Positions 12,863 to 21,006 of a stretch of DNA of 21,006 nucleotides are shown here, in pieces. This DNA is from Treponema sp. Lineage in GTDB: Bacteria; Spirochaetota; Spirochaetia; Treponematales; Treponemataceae. The first letter of the stretch is position 1, and each line of letters opens with the position of its first letter. A program made the translations under genes and the position numbers. The notes beneath the pieces were generated by a model. It had not been told where the DNA came from. It saw only the letters and a list, made by a program, of their open reading frames with translations, and ran no database searches. The stretch covers positions 1-21,006 of the forward strand of contig JAKSLX010000032.1 in NCBI GenBank assembly GCA_024400915.1, given 5' to 3'.

Positions 12863-15532
12863 GTGAAAAGACACTCAATTCTATCACTATTACTCATCTC
12901 TTCACTGATTATTTCGGGGCAGAACGGCTTTGCAGCAAAGGCTAAATCAAAGGCGAAGGCACCCGTAGAAAAAAATTCTTTTGAATTATATCCGGAAGAT
13001 TTTTCAGCAATACTTAAGGATGCTCTCAAATCCTGTTCTTCTGGAAATTTTGAAGATGCAGTTTCCTGTTTTGACGACAGAATCTACGAATACAGAAAAG
13101 AAGAAGCAAGCGAAAAAATCACCGTAAGGGTTGAACTGATTTCTTCGGACGTACAGAAGCAGGTTCGCGAATATAAAAAACTCCGCATGGAAAAGGCATC
13201 AAAAAAAATCGACTTTGCAAATGCCTCCAGCATTCCAGCAGCGGAAGATTATTTTACAAGGCTTGCATCAATCGCAAATAAACTGAGGGACCTTGGTCAG
13301 CAGATTCAGTTGGCAGGAAGTTCGGGATATCCATACTATCTTTCAAGATTCATCCTTGGAATAAATGAAGAACCGGATAGCGGACTTGCAGGAACCATTG
13401 AAGTCGAGTTCATGAGGGAAACAGAACAGCTCATGAATTCAGTTTGGAAAAAAAATGAGGAATCCTGCAGGATAATCCAAAATGCCCTTTCCGAAAGCAA
13501 TATTTTTTCAAACGGAGAAACACTTGAAAAAGCAGAATCCGAGCTTGATAAGATTGCACAGTCTACGGAAGAACTTACAAAGGCCTACTCTTTTTATTCA
13601 AGGCTGAAGGGAAAGCACACCAAGACACAGAGGGAGAATGCTGATTTTGCGGCAAGCATGAAAGCGGCAAACACCCTGTGCAATGAGGGAGAAAAGTTTT
13701 TCGGCATTCTCAAGCTTCTTCAGGAAGAACTCAGAAAAAACCACGACCAGCCAAAAGACAAGATTGCAAGCATACGTTCAGAAAATGACTCCTACGCAAA
13801 TGACCTTGTTGCCGCAGCAAGCAACCTGATGTCATGGGGGAAGACAGCCGCAGCATCTGCAAAATCCCACGCAATCTCCACCCTTTCTTCCATGCAGGAC
13901 GAAAACCTTTCCTGGGCAAAACTTGTTGACCCTTACAGGCAGGCAAGCTACAAAACTGAATCCAAGTGTTCCCAGAGTGCAATTTCCATGTGGGTTTCCA
14001 TTGCCAACTACTATGCAGACACGGGCGTCCTCCTCTATCAGGAAGACTCTGCAGCTTATGAAAAATTAAAAGGCTACATGCAGGGAACAGACGGCATCTA
14101 TTATCCTTCCCGCTGCATGAAAGATCTTGAGTCCCTTAAAGACAACATTCTGAAAGACAGGACAGCCCTCGAAGGCTGCAAAGCAAAACTTAACAACGGA
14201 TACATTTACCGATCAAACTTCATCAGACAGCAGGAAACCATTTCTGAAAATTCCGCAAAGATTGCAGCACTGGAAAAGGATTTCAATACCATTGAATCTG
14301 ATGCAGAAGGCAAACTTCTAAAGGCAAGCCTTGCAAGAAATGAAATATACCTTTACAGCGACCGCGCAAAATCATTCAACGAAAGAAATAATTTTCAGCA
14401 GGCATTCACAAACTTCCAGTCGGCAAACAATACATACGCAAGGCTTTCGGAAGACCTCAAGAATGACGGTGACATTCAGAACGAAGTATTCACAAAGCTT
14501 TCCTCTCTCCGCAATGAGATAATCGAAAAGCAGCAGCCAATATTCAACAGGGAAATACGAGAAATCAAAAATCATGCAAGAACCGAATATTATGCAGGAA
14601 ACTTTGAAAAGGCCATCGGCTTTCTTTCTCAGGCGGACAGCAAGAGGGACATGTGGTCCAAGCTTTTGGACATTACCCTTGATCCAGACACGGAACTTGA
14701 AAGAATCAAGAACTTTGTGAACACTGCCATAGCAATTAAAGAAGGACGCGAAATCCAGCCTTATGATGCAAAAGCACCGGAAATGAGGCAAAACCTTTCT
14801 CTTGCAGGAAAACATTATGAAAAGGGATCTGAACTTTTAAAGCAGGGAAACCGCAAGGAAGCCGAAATTTACTTTAACCGTGCCACAGAAAAAATCAATC
14901 AGGTAAAGATCTACTATCCTAGAAACAAGGTTGCCAGTGTCCTCTCGCTGAAGATTACAAAAATTCTTGACGAGAAAAACTTTGATGAAATTTTCAAGGG
15001 CAAGGTAAACGAACTGAAGCAGGTAAACTACGCTTCAAGAAGTTCTCTGGCGCAGGAATCATACAGTTCACTTCTGGACCTTTACGAAATGAACAGCAGT
15101 TATCCGGGTCTCAAAACCCTCATAGAAAATGCAGAATATGCAATGGGCTTAAAACAGAAGCCGGCAGACAAAAGCGGAATTGCAAAGGCCGAAAACCTTG
15201 CAAAAGAAGCACAGGAACTTCTTGGAAAGGCAGGTCGCGACACGATTCTTTTACAACAGGCAAAAGAAAAGGCTCAGGCAGCAATCGAACTGAATCCCGA
15301 CAACAGCACGGCCATCACAGTCCTTGATGAAATCGCATTGCGAACAGGTCAGCAGGCTGCAGTTGTTTTAAGCGCAAAAGATGAAGCAATATATCAGGGT
15401 GCACTTGCGGACCTTCAGAAGAACAAAATCTTTGATGCGAATGCAAAACTTACGCAGCTGATGAAAAACAGTGTCTACGCAAGATCTGCAAAAATAATAA
15501 AACTCAAGAAAAGAATTGAGGCACAGCTATGA
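12863..15532 (+). CDS. Secreted TPR-like, coiled-coil-rich periplasmic protein
   Basis: This 889-residue protein begins (GTG) with a Sec signal peptide (MKRHSILSLLLISSLIISG, cleavage after about residue 24) and a Lys/Ala linker. The mature protein is almost entirely helical. Long stretches are coiled-coil-like (about 100-560). TPR-like units are clear toward the C-terminus: HARTEYYAGNFEKAIGFLSQA (about 567-590), HYEKGSELLKQGNRKEAEIY (about 650-670) and AKEKAQAAIELNPDN (about 800-815). There is no catalytic motif. Its stop overlaps the start of the sialidase-like/SpoIIE gene by 4 nt (ATGA), so the two are translationally coupled and probably act together, this one as a periplasmic scaffold or ligand for the sensor (inference). 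The GTG start is supported by the Lys-Arg of the signal peptide. Confidence 0.85.
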   Translation: MKRHSILSLLLISSLIISGQNGFAAKAKSKAKAPVEKNSFELYPEDFSAILKDALKSCSSGNFEDAVSCFDDRIYEYRKEEASEKITVRVELISSDVQKQVREYKKLRMEKASKKIDFANASSIPAAEDYFTRLASIANKLRDLGQQIQLAGSSGYPYYLSRFILGINEEPDSGLAGTIEVEFMRETEQLMNSVWKKNEESCRIIQNALSESNIFSNGETLEKAESELDKIAQSTEELTKAYSFYSRLKGKHTKTQRENADFAASMKAANTLCNEGEKFFGILKLLQEELRKNHDQPKDKIASIRSENDSYANDLVAAASNLMSWGKTAAASAKSHAISTLSSMQDENLSWAKLVDPYRQASYKTESKCSQSAISMWVSIANYYADTGVLLYQEDSAAYEKLKGYMQGTDGIYYPSRCMKDLESLKDNILKDRTALEGCKAKLNNGYIYRSNFIRQQETISENSAKIAALEKDFNTIESDAEGKLLKASLARNEIYLYSDRAKSFNERNNFQQAFTNFQSANNTYARLSEDLKNDGDIQNEVFTKLSSLRNEIIEKQQPIFNREIREIKNHARTEYYAGNFEKAIGFLSQADSKRDMWSKLLDITLDPDTELERIKNFVNTAIAIKEGREIQPYDAKAPEMRQNLSLAGKHYEKGSELLKQGNRKEAEIYFNRATEKINQVKIYYPRNKVASVLSLKITKILDEKNFDEIFKGKVNELKQVNYASRSSLAQESYSSLLDLYEMNSSYPGLKTLIENAEYAMGLKQKPADKSGIAKAENLAKEAQELLGKAGRDTILLQQAKEKAQAAIELNPDNSTAITVLDEIALRTGQQAAVVLSAKDEAIYQGALADLQKNKIFDANAKLTQLMKNSVYARSAKIIKLKKRIEAQL

Positions 15533-18500
15533 TGTTAAAGAAAGTTTTATTATCCACATTTATTTCTGCCGCCTCTGCATTCATGACCTTCGCGTCTCCA
15601 TTCTTTTTTGAAGACAGTTACGTTGCACCTGACAGCAAGGAAAACTGCTGGTATCCAGAAGGAATTTCATCATCTTCCAAAAAGAAAACAGCGGTGTACT
15701 TCTGGGAAGAAACCGAAGGAAACAAAATCTATCTTTCTTTAAAAAACAGCGATGATGGAATTACCTGGTCAACAACGGCCAGGTTCGCAGGACCAATTGA
15801 ATATTCAGGGGATATCCCTCAGATCTATTCGACTGCATCCAACGGTTCTACCGATGTGCTTGTACTTCTGGAAGACAACGAAAACATTACTGTCTATGTA
15901 TCCAAAGACGGATTCAAAAAATTTACAGCAAAGACAATCTCTCAAAACGAAGGCTTCATAGGTCCAAGAGTTTTCAGGAATTCTTCAGGAGGTTTCACTC
16001 TCTTTGTTTCAAAGGCACAGGAAGATTCTTTTACCCTCTATTATTCAACATCAAAAGATGGAGAAAGCTGGAATCCCTTCGAGGAATTTTCTGTTTCTTC
16101 ACAGGTAAAGAATACATACAATCCTATAGCACCCTATCTTGCTCCAGTAAAAGGCGGAGACCTGGTTGTATATCAGGCACAGTATACCCAGGCTAACCTG
16201 ATTTCAGTTCAGCTTTACTCTTCATTTTCAAAAGACAACGGAAAGACTTGGACGAAACCTGTTCTTTTTACAGGTAAAGAAACTGCAGAAGGAGAAAACT
16301 TTTTCAACTTTACTAATCAGAATCCAAACATACTGAATACAAAGGACAATGAAGTTTACATCGTTTGGGAAAGATCACCATTCTATTCAACAAACAGCGA
16401 CATTTATTTTGCAAGAATCAGTGAACAGGGAGCTTACAAAGGACAGCTTGAAAAAATAAGCACAACCGGTTTTGCTTCAAGGCCTCAGCTTTTTGAATTC
16501 AATGAAGCCATCAACCTTATATGGTTTACCACAACAAGCGGAAACAGGAATGTTTATCTTGCACAGAAAAAGGGAGCATGGTGGGAAGAAACTGAAATTA
16601 TTTCAAGTAAATCCGCAGCACTTCCTTCATACATGCTTACGAACAACGGAAAAGAACTTGCCTTTGTATGGGAAGAAGCAGACAACAAGAACAGAAACGG
16701 AATTTCCATTCTCAAGACAGACCATAGTGTCAGCACACCAAAAATTACGGCAACAAACTTCAAGGACGGACAGCGTTCAAGACAAAAAAATCTTCAGGCC
16801 GATTTAAAGGCAACGGCAGACTCTTCCGGAATAAAAGGTTTTTCATGGCTCTGGACACAGGACAAGGACAAGGAACCGGAAAAGAAAATAACAAATACTC
16901 CGGAAAACACAACTGTAAATGTAGAAGCAAAAAAAGATGGCATCTGGTATTTAAAAGTCAGGCAGGCAGACTATGCAGGCAACTGGTCAGACAGCACAGC
17001 CGTCTCATACAATCTTGACTGCACTCCTCCAGCGGCACCAGTAATAGAAGAACTTCCTTGCTCAATCCAGGGAATCACCGACTCCAACACCTTCCGATTT
17101 AAATGGGAAAACAGCAAGGAAGACGATGACATCGCAGGCTACACCTACACAATGAAATACATCGCTCCAGTCCCAAAACAGCTGGTTTCAAACCCAAGAC
17201 GGCCATTGAGAATTTCTGCAGAAGAAATAAAGGAACTTGCAGAAGAACTTATGACAGCAAACGAAGAAGACCTTGAAGCAGAAACAATTCTTCCTGAACG
17301 CATTGTTTCAAACAAGGCTTTTGTAGACTATGCAAACATAAGGAACGGTCTCTATGTATTTACGATTGCCGCCATCGACACTGTTGGAAACATAGGAAAG
17401 CAGTCAAAGTATGAATTCATTGCAAATAAATACATTCCTACAACCTACATCACTTCAATCAAGGCTGAGACAGATGATTTTGGCGACACGGAACTTTCCA
17501 TCACTGGTGGAGGATTTACCTACGACGGACAGATAACTTCAGTTTACATCGACCGCGATGGACTTGAACCATACGACTATACACTCAGGCTTGTTTCCGG
17601 TGATTACAAGATTACATCCAACAACAGAATCACCGACATCAGCATGAAGAGTATAAATGCAGGCAATTACAAGATTGGCCTCATGCACTCAGACCGAGGA
17701 TTATATTTTTCCGCAGATCCACTTCTTAACATAGAAGAACGGGGAACAACAAAACTAAAGAACAAGAACCTGTTCAATCCTGCATGGAAAATCTTCACCG
17801 ATACCTACAGGAAACATTACAACGCAGCAGTCATAACCCTTGTGCTCATCCTCTTTTTGACCATAGGCGGAATGACAGTAAGCACAAGATCACTTGTAAA
17901 AACTGCAAAAGAAACTTTGATTGTTAACGCAGAAGTACGCGCACTTCTGGAAGGAGATATTATGCCACAGGAAAAGAAAAGAAAAGCAGCAGCTTACAGA
18001 CAGAAAGGCTTAAGCCTTAAGGCTAAGCTGGTATTGCACTCTACCATCCTCATTGCACTGATGGATGTGCTCATATTCCTTGGCTTTGGCTACTACATGA
18101 TCGACGGCCAGAAAAAGACCATGGCACAGAGCCTTCATCAGCGCGTAAGCGTAATGCTCAATTCCCTTGCAAGCGGTGCAAAAGTTTACCTTCCTCAGAC
18201 AACTACGGAAGACAATCTTTCTCTTACGGATATCGTAAACCAGTCTTCTGCCCTTTCCGAAAGCCGTGAAGCAACAATCACCGGTTATTCTGCAGACCAC
18301 ACCCGCATAGGACTCAACAATATTTGGGCAACCACAAGCAAAGAAATACTGAGTGGCATAAATGAAAATGCATTCCTTCCAGGTGTAACGGTTCTTACAG
18401 ATGAAAAACTTGCGGAAATTTTCCGTACCTGTGAGGAATTGAATTCTACGGCACAGGAACAGGCTGACGAAATTTCAATGAACATCACGGAACTTACAAA

Positions 18501-20172
18501 GGAAGGTCTTTCATTGATTTCAAAATCCGATGCAAAGAGCGTTGCCCGCCGCCAGGAAATTCAGACAATCAGAAATCAACTCAATGTAAAACTTGACGGC
18601 ATCCTCAATGAAATTTCCCGCGAAGCCGAAGGAAGCATACCAGCATTCAGCGCGGAAAACATCGATACAGAAAACACCGAGTATGTATTCTACAAGCCAC
18701 TCCTTTACAAGACTGGAAACGACGCAAACTATGTTCACGGTGCAGTTCTCATAAAAATCAGTACCGAATCCCTTTTGGCCCAGATTGAAAACGAACGCAA
18801 CCTGATCATCAACACATGTATCATTGTTCTTATCATCGCTTTGATTCTTGCGTTCTTAAGCACCTATTTCATGGCAACAATGATTGTTCGTCCTATCAAG
18901 AAGCTCGTTTCCCACGTTGCATTGATCCGCGATACCGAAGACAAGGAAAAGCTTTCGGGACATGCAATTGCAATCAAGTCTCATGATGAAATCGGTATGC
19001 TTGGTGACACAGTAAACGAAATGACCCGTGGACTTGTGGAAGCCGCAATCCAGAGCAAGAACCTTACTCTCGGTAAAGACATCCAGACAAAGTTCATTCC
19101 TCTTGAAATCAAAGACGGAATTACAATGACAACAGGAAACCTTAAGGCTAAGGGTGCGGACTTCTTCAGCTACTACGCAGGTGCCGATGAACTTTCTGGA
19201 GACTACTTTGACTACAAGCAGCTGGATGACAAGCACTACGCCATCATCAAATGCGACGTTTCAGGTCACGGAGTTCCAGCCGCCCTCATCATGGTTGAGG
19301 TTGCAACATTGTTCCTCAACAGCTTCAAGACCTGGAGCATGAAGAATCCAAATCAGGGAATCAACATTGCGCCAGTTGTAGGACAGATCAACGACCTTCT
19401 TGAAAGCCGTGGATTCAAGGGACGCTTTGCAGCCTTTACCCTCTGTATCATGAACACGGAAACGGGTGACTGCTGGTTCTGTAACGCAGGTGACAATCTT
19501 GTTCACATTTACAGCGGATCACAGCAGAAGAAGAATGTAATCAAACTTCAGGAAACTCCTGCAGCTGGAATCTTCAGCACTGACCTTGTTGACATGAAGG
19601 GCGGTTACAAAGTTTCAAAGCTTACACTTAAGAAAGACGATGTCCTTTTCCTCTTTACTGACGGTATCGAAGAAGCAAAGAGAATTTTCCGCGATGAAAA
19701 TTTTGCACCTACAGTCTGTGCCGAACCAGGACTTGAAAAAGATCAGGAACATGAAAACCACAAGTGCGGAGAAGACAACGAGGAAATGTCTCCTGAACGC
19801 GTAACCGAAATCATAGAATCAGTTTACGCAAGAAGAAAATTCAAACTGCACAAGTTCCACGCACCTTCACACCAGTCAGACTTTGACTTTGACTTCTCCA
19901 CTTGTGACGGAACTGCAGACGACGCAATACTTGCACTTGTTTCCGTTGAAAAGGTATTCCGCCTTTACAAACCGGGCAATGTAATCCACAGCGACAGGGT
20001 CAAGGTTGACAAAAACATCGACAACTTCCTCCGCCAGCACTTTGTACAGTATCCTGCCTTCTGCAGCGACCGTGAAGACATCGAAAACGATCCTTCACAC
20101 ATCTACTGGTGCGGTGTAAAGGAAGATCCTCAGTACGACGACCTTACATTGATCGCCGTAAAGAAGGGCTGA
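15529..20172 (+). CDS. Transmembrane sensor: Asp-box propeller, Ig/FN3-like domains, HAMP, SpoIIE-type PP2C phosphatase
   Basis: Domains of this 1547-residue protein in order are as follows. Signal peptide (1-22). A sialidase-like beta-propeller (about 25-395) with Asp boxes SDDGITW (74-80), SKDGESW (175-181) and SKDNGKTW (234-241). Ig/FN3-like domains (about 400-745) with DGIWYLKVRQADYAGNWSD and NGLYVFTIAAIDTVGN. TM1 (766-785), a basic cytoplasmic loop, and TM2 (835-858). A second periplasmic sensor region (859-1091). TM3 (1092-1120) and HAMP (about 1115-1170, DEIGMLGDTVNEMTRGL). A SpoIIE/PP2C Ser/Thr phosphatase domain (about 1195-1547) follows, with metal ligands Asp1225 and Asp1243 (SGDYFD, CDVSGHG), Asp1378 (FTDGIEE) and the late TADDAIL and DDLTLIAV motifs. 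Charge distribution agrees with the topology. Such phosphatases usually dephosphorylate STAS anti-anti-sigma proteins; none is encoded here. The start codon lies in the overlap ATGA with the TPR gene. Confidence 0.93.
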   Translation: MMLKKVLLSTFISAASAFMTFASPFFFEDSYVAPDSKENCWYPEGISSSSKKKTAVYFWEETEGNKIYLSLKNSDDGITWSTTARFAGPIEYSGDIPQIYSTASNGSTDVLVLLEDNENITVYVSKDGFKKFTAKTISQNEGFIGPRVFRNSSGGFTLFVSKAQEDSFTLYYSTSKDGESWNPFEEFSVSSQVKNTYNPIAPYLAPVKGGDLVVYQAQYTQANLISVQLYSSFSKDNGKTWTKPVLFTGKETAEGENFFNFTNQNPNILNTKDNEVYIVWERSPFYSTNSDIYFARISEQGAYKGQLEKISTTGFASRPQLFEFNEAINLIWFTTTSGNRNVYLAQKKGAWWEETEIISSKSAALPSYMLTNNGKELAFVWEEADNKNRNGISILKTDHSVSTPKITATNFKDGQRSRQKNLQADLKATADSSGIKGFSWLWTQDKDKEPEKKITNTPENTTVNVEAKKDGIWYLKVRQADYAGNWSDSTAVSYNLDCTPPAAPVIEELPCSIQGITDSNTFRFKWENSKEDDDIAGYTYTMKYIAPVPKQLVSNPRRPLRISAEEIKELAEELMTANEEDLEAETILPERIVSNKAFVDYANIRNGLYVFTIAAIDTVGNIGKQSKYEFIANKYIPTTYITSIKAETDDFGDTELSITGGGFTYDGQITSVYIDRDGLEPYDYTLRLVSGDYKITSNNRITDISMKSINAGNYKIGLMHSDRGLYFSADPLLNIEERGTTKLKNKNLFNPAWKIFTDTYRKHYNAAVITLVLILFLTIGGMTVSTRSLVKTAKETLIVNAEVRALLEGDIMPQEKKRKAAAYRQKGLSLKAKLVLHSTILIALMDVLIFLGFGYYMIDGQKKTMAQSLHQRVSVMLNSLASGAKVYLPQTTTEDNLSLTDIVNQSSALSESREATITGYSADHTRIGLNNIWATTSKEILSGINENAFLPGVTVLTDEKLAEIFRTCEELNSTAQEQADEISMNITELTKEGLSLISKSDAKSVARRQEIQTIRNQLNVKLDGILNEISREAEGSIPAFSAENIDTENTEYVFYKPLLYKTGNDANYVHGAVLIKISTESLLAQIENERNLIINTCIIVLIIALILAFLSTYFMATMIVRPIKKLVSHVALIRDTEDKEKLSGHAIAIKSHDEIGMLGDTVNEMTRGLVEAAIQSKNLTLGKDIQTKFIPLEIKDGITMTTGNLKAKGADFFSYYAGADELSGDYFDYKQLDDKHYAIIKCDVSGHGVPAALIMVEVATLFLNSFKTWSMKNPNQGINIAPVVGQINDLLESRGFKGRFAAFTLCIMNTETGDCWFCNAGDNLVHIYSGSQQKKNVIKLQETPAAGIFSTDLVDMKGGYKVSKLTLKKDDVLFLFTDGIEEAKRIFRDENFAPTVCAEPGLEKDQEHENHKCGEDNEEMSPERVTEIIESVYARRKFKLHKFHAPSHQSDFDFDFSTCDGTADDAILALVSVEKVFRLYKPGNVIHSDRVKVDKNIDNFLRQHFVQYPAFCSDREDIENDPSHIYWCGVKEDPQYDDLTLIAVKKG

Positions 20173-20189
20173 AGCATTTAGGCTATGAA

Positions 20190-20218
20190 TTGAATTCAAG
20201 GCCTTAAAATGTTATAAT
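20190..20218 (+). promoter_or_regulatory. Strong promoter of the NifU-like gene
   Basis: TTGAAT (20190-20195), 17 nt, then TATAAT (20213-20218) preceded by TG (extended -10). The predicted leader is about 45 nt and includes GAGG 7 nt before the ATG. This is the best sigma-70 match in the window and fits the biased codon use of the gene. Confidence 0.7.
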
Positions 20219-20270
20219 AGAAACGAATGTTGAATTTTTCAGCAAAATTAGATTTTTTTCGAGGTAAACT

Positions 20271-20972
20271 ATGGTCTACACAGCAGAAGTAGAACACATG
20301 TGTCCTTTGGCTAAGGGCGCATATCATGGTCCTGCTCCAATTCCTGAAGAAGGAAAATGGGTTCAGGTTAAGAAAATTGAAGATGTTTCTGGTTTCACAC
20401 ACGGTATCGGTTGGTGTGCTCCACAGCAGGGTGCATGTAAGCTCTCTTTGAACGTTAAGGACGGTATCATTGAAGAAGCACTCGTAGAAACAATCGGTTG
20501 TTCTGGTATGACACACTCAGCAGCTATGGCTTCTGAAATCCTTATCGGAAAAACATTGCTTGAAGCATTGAACACAGACTTGGTTTGTGATGCTATCAAC
20601 ACAGCTATGCGCGAACTCTTTATGCAGATTGTTTACGGTCGTACACAGTCAGCTTACTCAGAAGGCGGTCTTAAAGTTGGTGCTTCTCTGGAAGACCTCG
20701 GAAAGAACCTCCGCTCACAGGTTGGTACTATGTTTGCTACACGCAAAACTGGTCCTCGCTACCTGGAAATGACAGAAGGATACGTTGAAACATGTGCTGT
20801 TGATAAAGACGGACAGATCATCGGTTACAACTGTATCAACTTCGGTAAACTTATGGATGCTCTTAAAGCTGGAAAACCAGCTGAAGAAGCTATCGCTGGT
20901 GCACGCACACACTATGGTCGTGTAACAGAAGATCAGGGTATGGTTAAATTAATCGACCCACGTAAAGAATAG
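20271..20972 (+). CDS. NifU/IscU-like iron-sulfur cluster assembly scaffold protein
   Basis: The 233-residue protein belongs to the IscU/NifU N-terminal superfamily. Fe-S assembly-type Cys positions are visible in GIGWCAPQQGACKLSL (Cys49, Cys56), ETIGCSGMTHSAAM (Cys77) and TDLVCDAINTAM (Cys106). A C-terminal extension beyond the canonical scaffold carries Cys175 and Cys188 (YVETCAVDKDGQIIGYNCIN). It is longer than IscU (about 128 residues) and matches the anaerobe-specific variety found next to GGGtGRT genes, as I recall. Codon choice is strongly biased (GGT, GCT, CGT) compared with its neighbours, and the promoter is near consensus, so it is probably highly expressed. The next gene follows after 19 nt with a strong RBS. 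Its role in cluster biogenesis is inferred from family; no cysteine desulfurase gene is in view. Confidence 0.88.
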   Translation: MVYTAEVEHMCPLAKGAYHGPAPIPEEGKWVQVKKIEDVSGFTHGIGWCAPQQGACKLSLNVKDGIIEEALVETIGCSGMTHSAAMASEILIGKTLLEALNTDLVCDAINTAMRELFMQIVYGRTQSAYSEGGLKVGASLEDLGKNLRSQVGTMFATRKTGPRYLEMTEGYVETCAVDKDGQIIGYNCINFGKLMDALKAGKPAEEAIAGARTHYGRVTEDQGMVKLIDPRKE

Positions 20973-20991
20973 GACTTGGAGGAATATAGAT

Positions 20992-21006
20992 ATGGCATTA
21001 TTTGAA
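20992..21006 (+). CDS. Start of a probable GGGtGRT-family protein, cut by the window edge
   Basis: Only five codons (MALFE) are visible. GGAGGA at 20978-20983 lies 8 nt upstream, an excellent Shine-Dalgarno. GGGtGRT proteins (function unknown) begin in much this way and are commonly the next gene after this type of NifU-like scaffold; the call rests on that context more than on sequence. Continues beyond 21006. Confidence 0.55.

Noticed and set aside
12855..12866. Four-codon upstream mini-ORF (ATG AGG TTG TGA) overlapping the GTG start of the TPR gene
   Set aside because: No Shine-Dalgarno before it, and the ATG overlaps the putative -10; probably chance.
1..21006. tRNA, rRNA, CRISPR array, transposase, integrase or toxin-antitoxin pair
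   Set aside because: I looked for cloverleaf arms, regularly spaced repeats and the usual protein motifs and found none; the lone XRE gene has no adjacent toxin-like ORF.

Overview
The window looks like the chromosome of a Treponema-type spirochaete, probably a host-associated (gut, rumen or oral) species. The basis is indirect: moderately AT-rich DNA, several Sec lipoproteins with LLGC/LLAGC lipoboxes, a DUF4912 gene next to a GH57-like gene, a sialidase-like/HAMP/SpoIIE membrane phosphatase, and a NifU-like scaffold followed by the apparent start of a GGGtGRT gene. I cannot name the species.

Region 1 (1-4330) is accessory in character. A C-terminally truncated GNAT acetyltransferase ORF is followed by two minus-strand lipoprotein genes, each with a rho-independent terminator. 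Two copies of a GC-rich intergenic repeat, in the same orientation, flank the larger (beta-helix-like) lipoprotein gene. That gene has an 8-G homopolymer in its putative promoter, the arrangement associated with phase-variable genes in T. pallidum. The second lipoprotein gene is divergent from a small XRE-type regulator, and the shared intergenic region carries four copies of a TACWTTTGTRWT-like word, two of them as a perfect inverted repeat.

Region 2 (4331-10331) is minus-strand housekeeping: argS then citrate synthase (37 nt apart), an NlpC/P60 peptidase with its own promoter, then an Mrp/ApbC Fe-S carrier ATPase and a Dus-family tRNA-dihydrouridine synthase (30 nt apart). The dus gene and the XRE gene converge and share stop-codon bases.

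Region 3 (10544-20172) is a plus-strand cluster of four genes. A DUF4912 protein is tightly coupled to a GH57/DUF1957 alpha-glucan branching-enzyme homologue in which both catalytic carboxylates appear replaced (Tyr for the nucleophile Glu, Pro for the acid/base Asp). Then come a secreted TPR-like protein and, through a 4-nt ATGA overlap, a 1547-residue membrane protein. The latter combines an Asp-box (sialidase-like) propeller, Ig/FN3-like domains, three membrane spans, a second periplasmic sensor, HAMP and an intact SpoIIE-type PP2C phosphatase. This cluster is the best candidate for an undescribed system: a possible envelope-glycan or surface-sensing partner-switching pathway. The linked function of the four genes is inference.

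Region 4 (20173-21006) has a strong consensus promoter driving a NifU-like Fe-S scaffold gene with codon use typical of high expression. The first five codons of a probable GGGtGRT protein follow at the window edge.

No tRNA, rRNA, CRISPR, IS element or transposase was seen.
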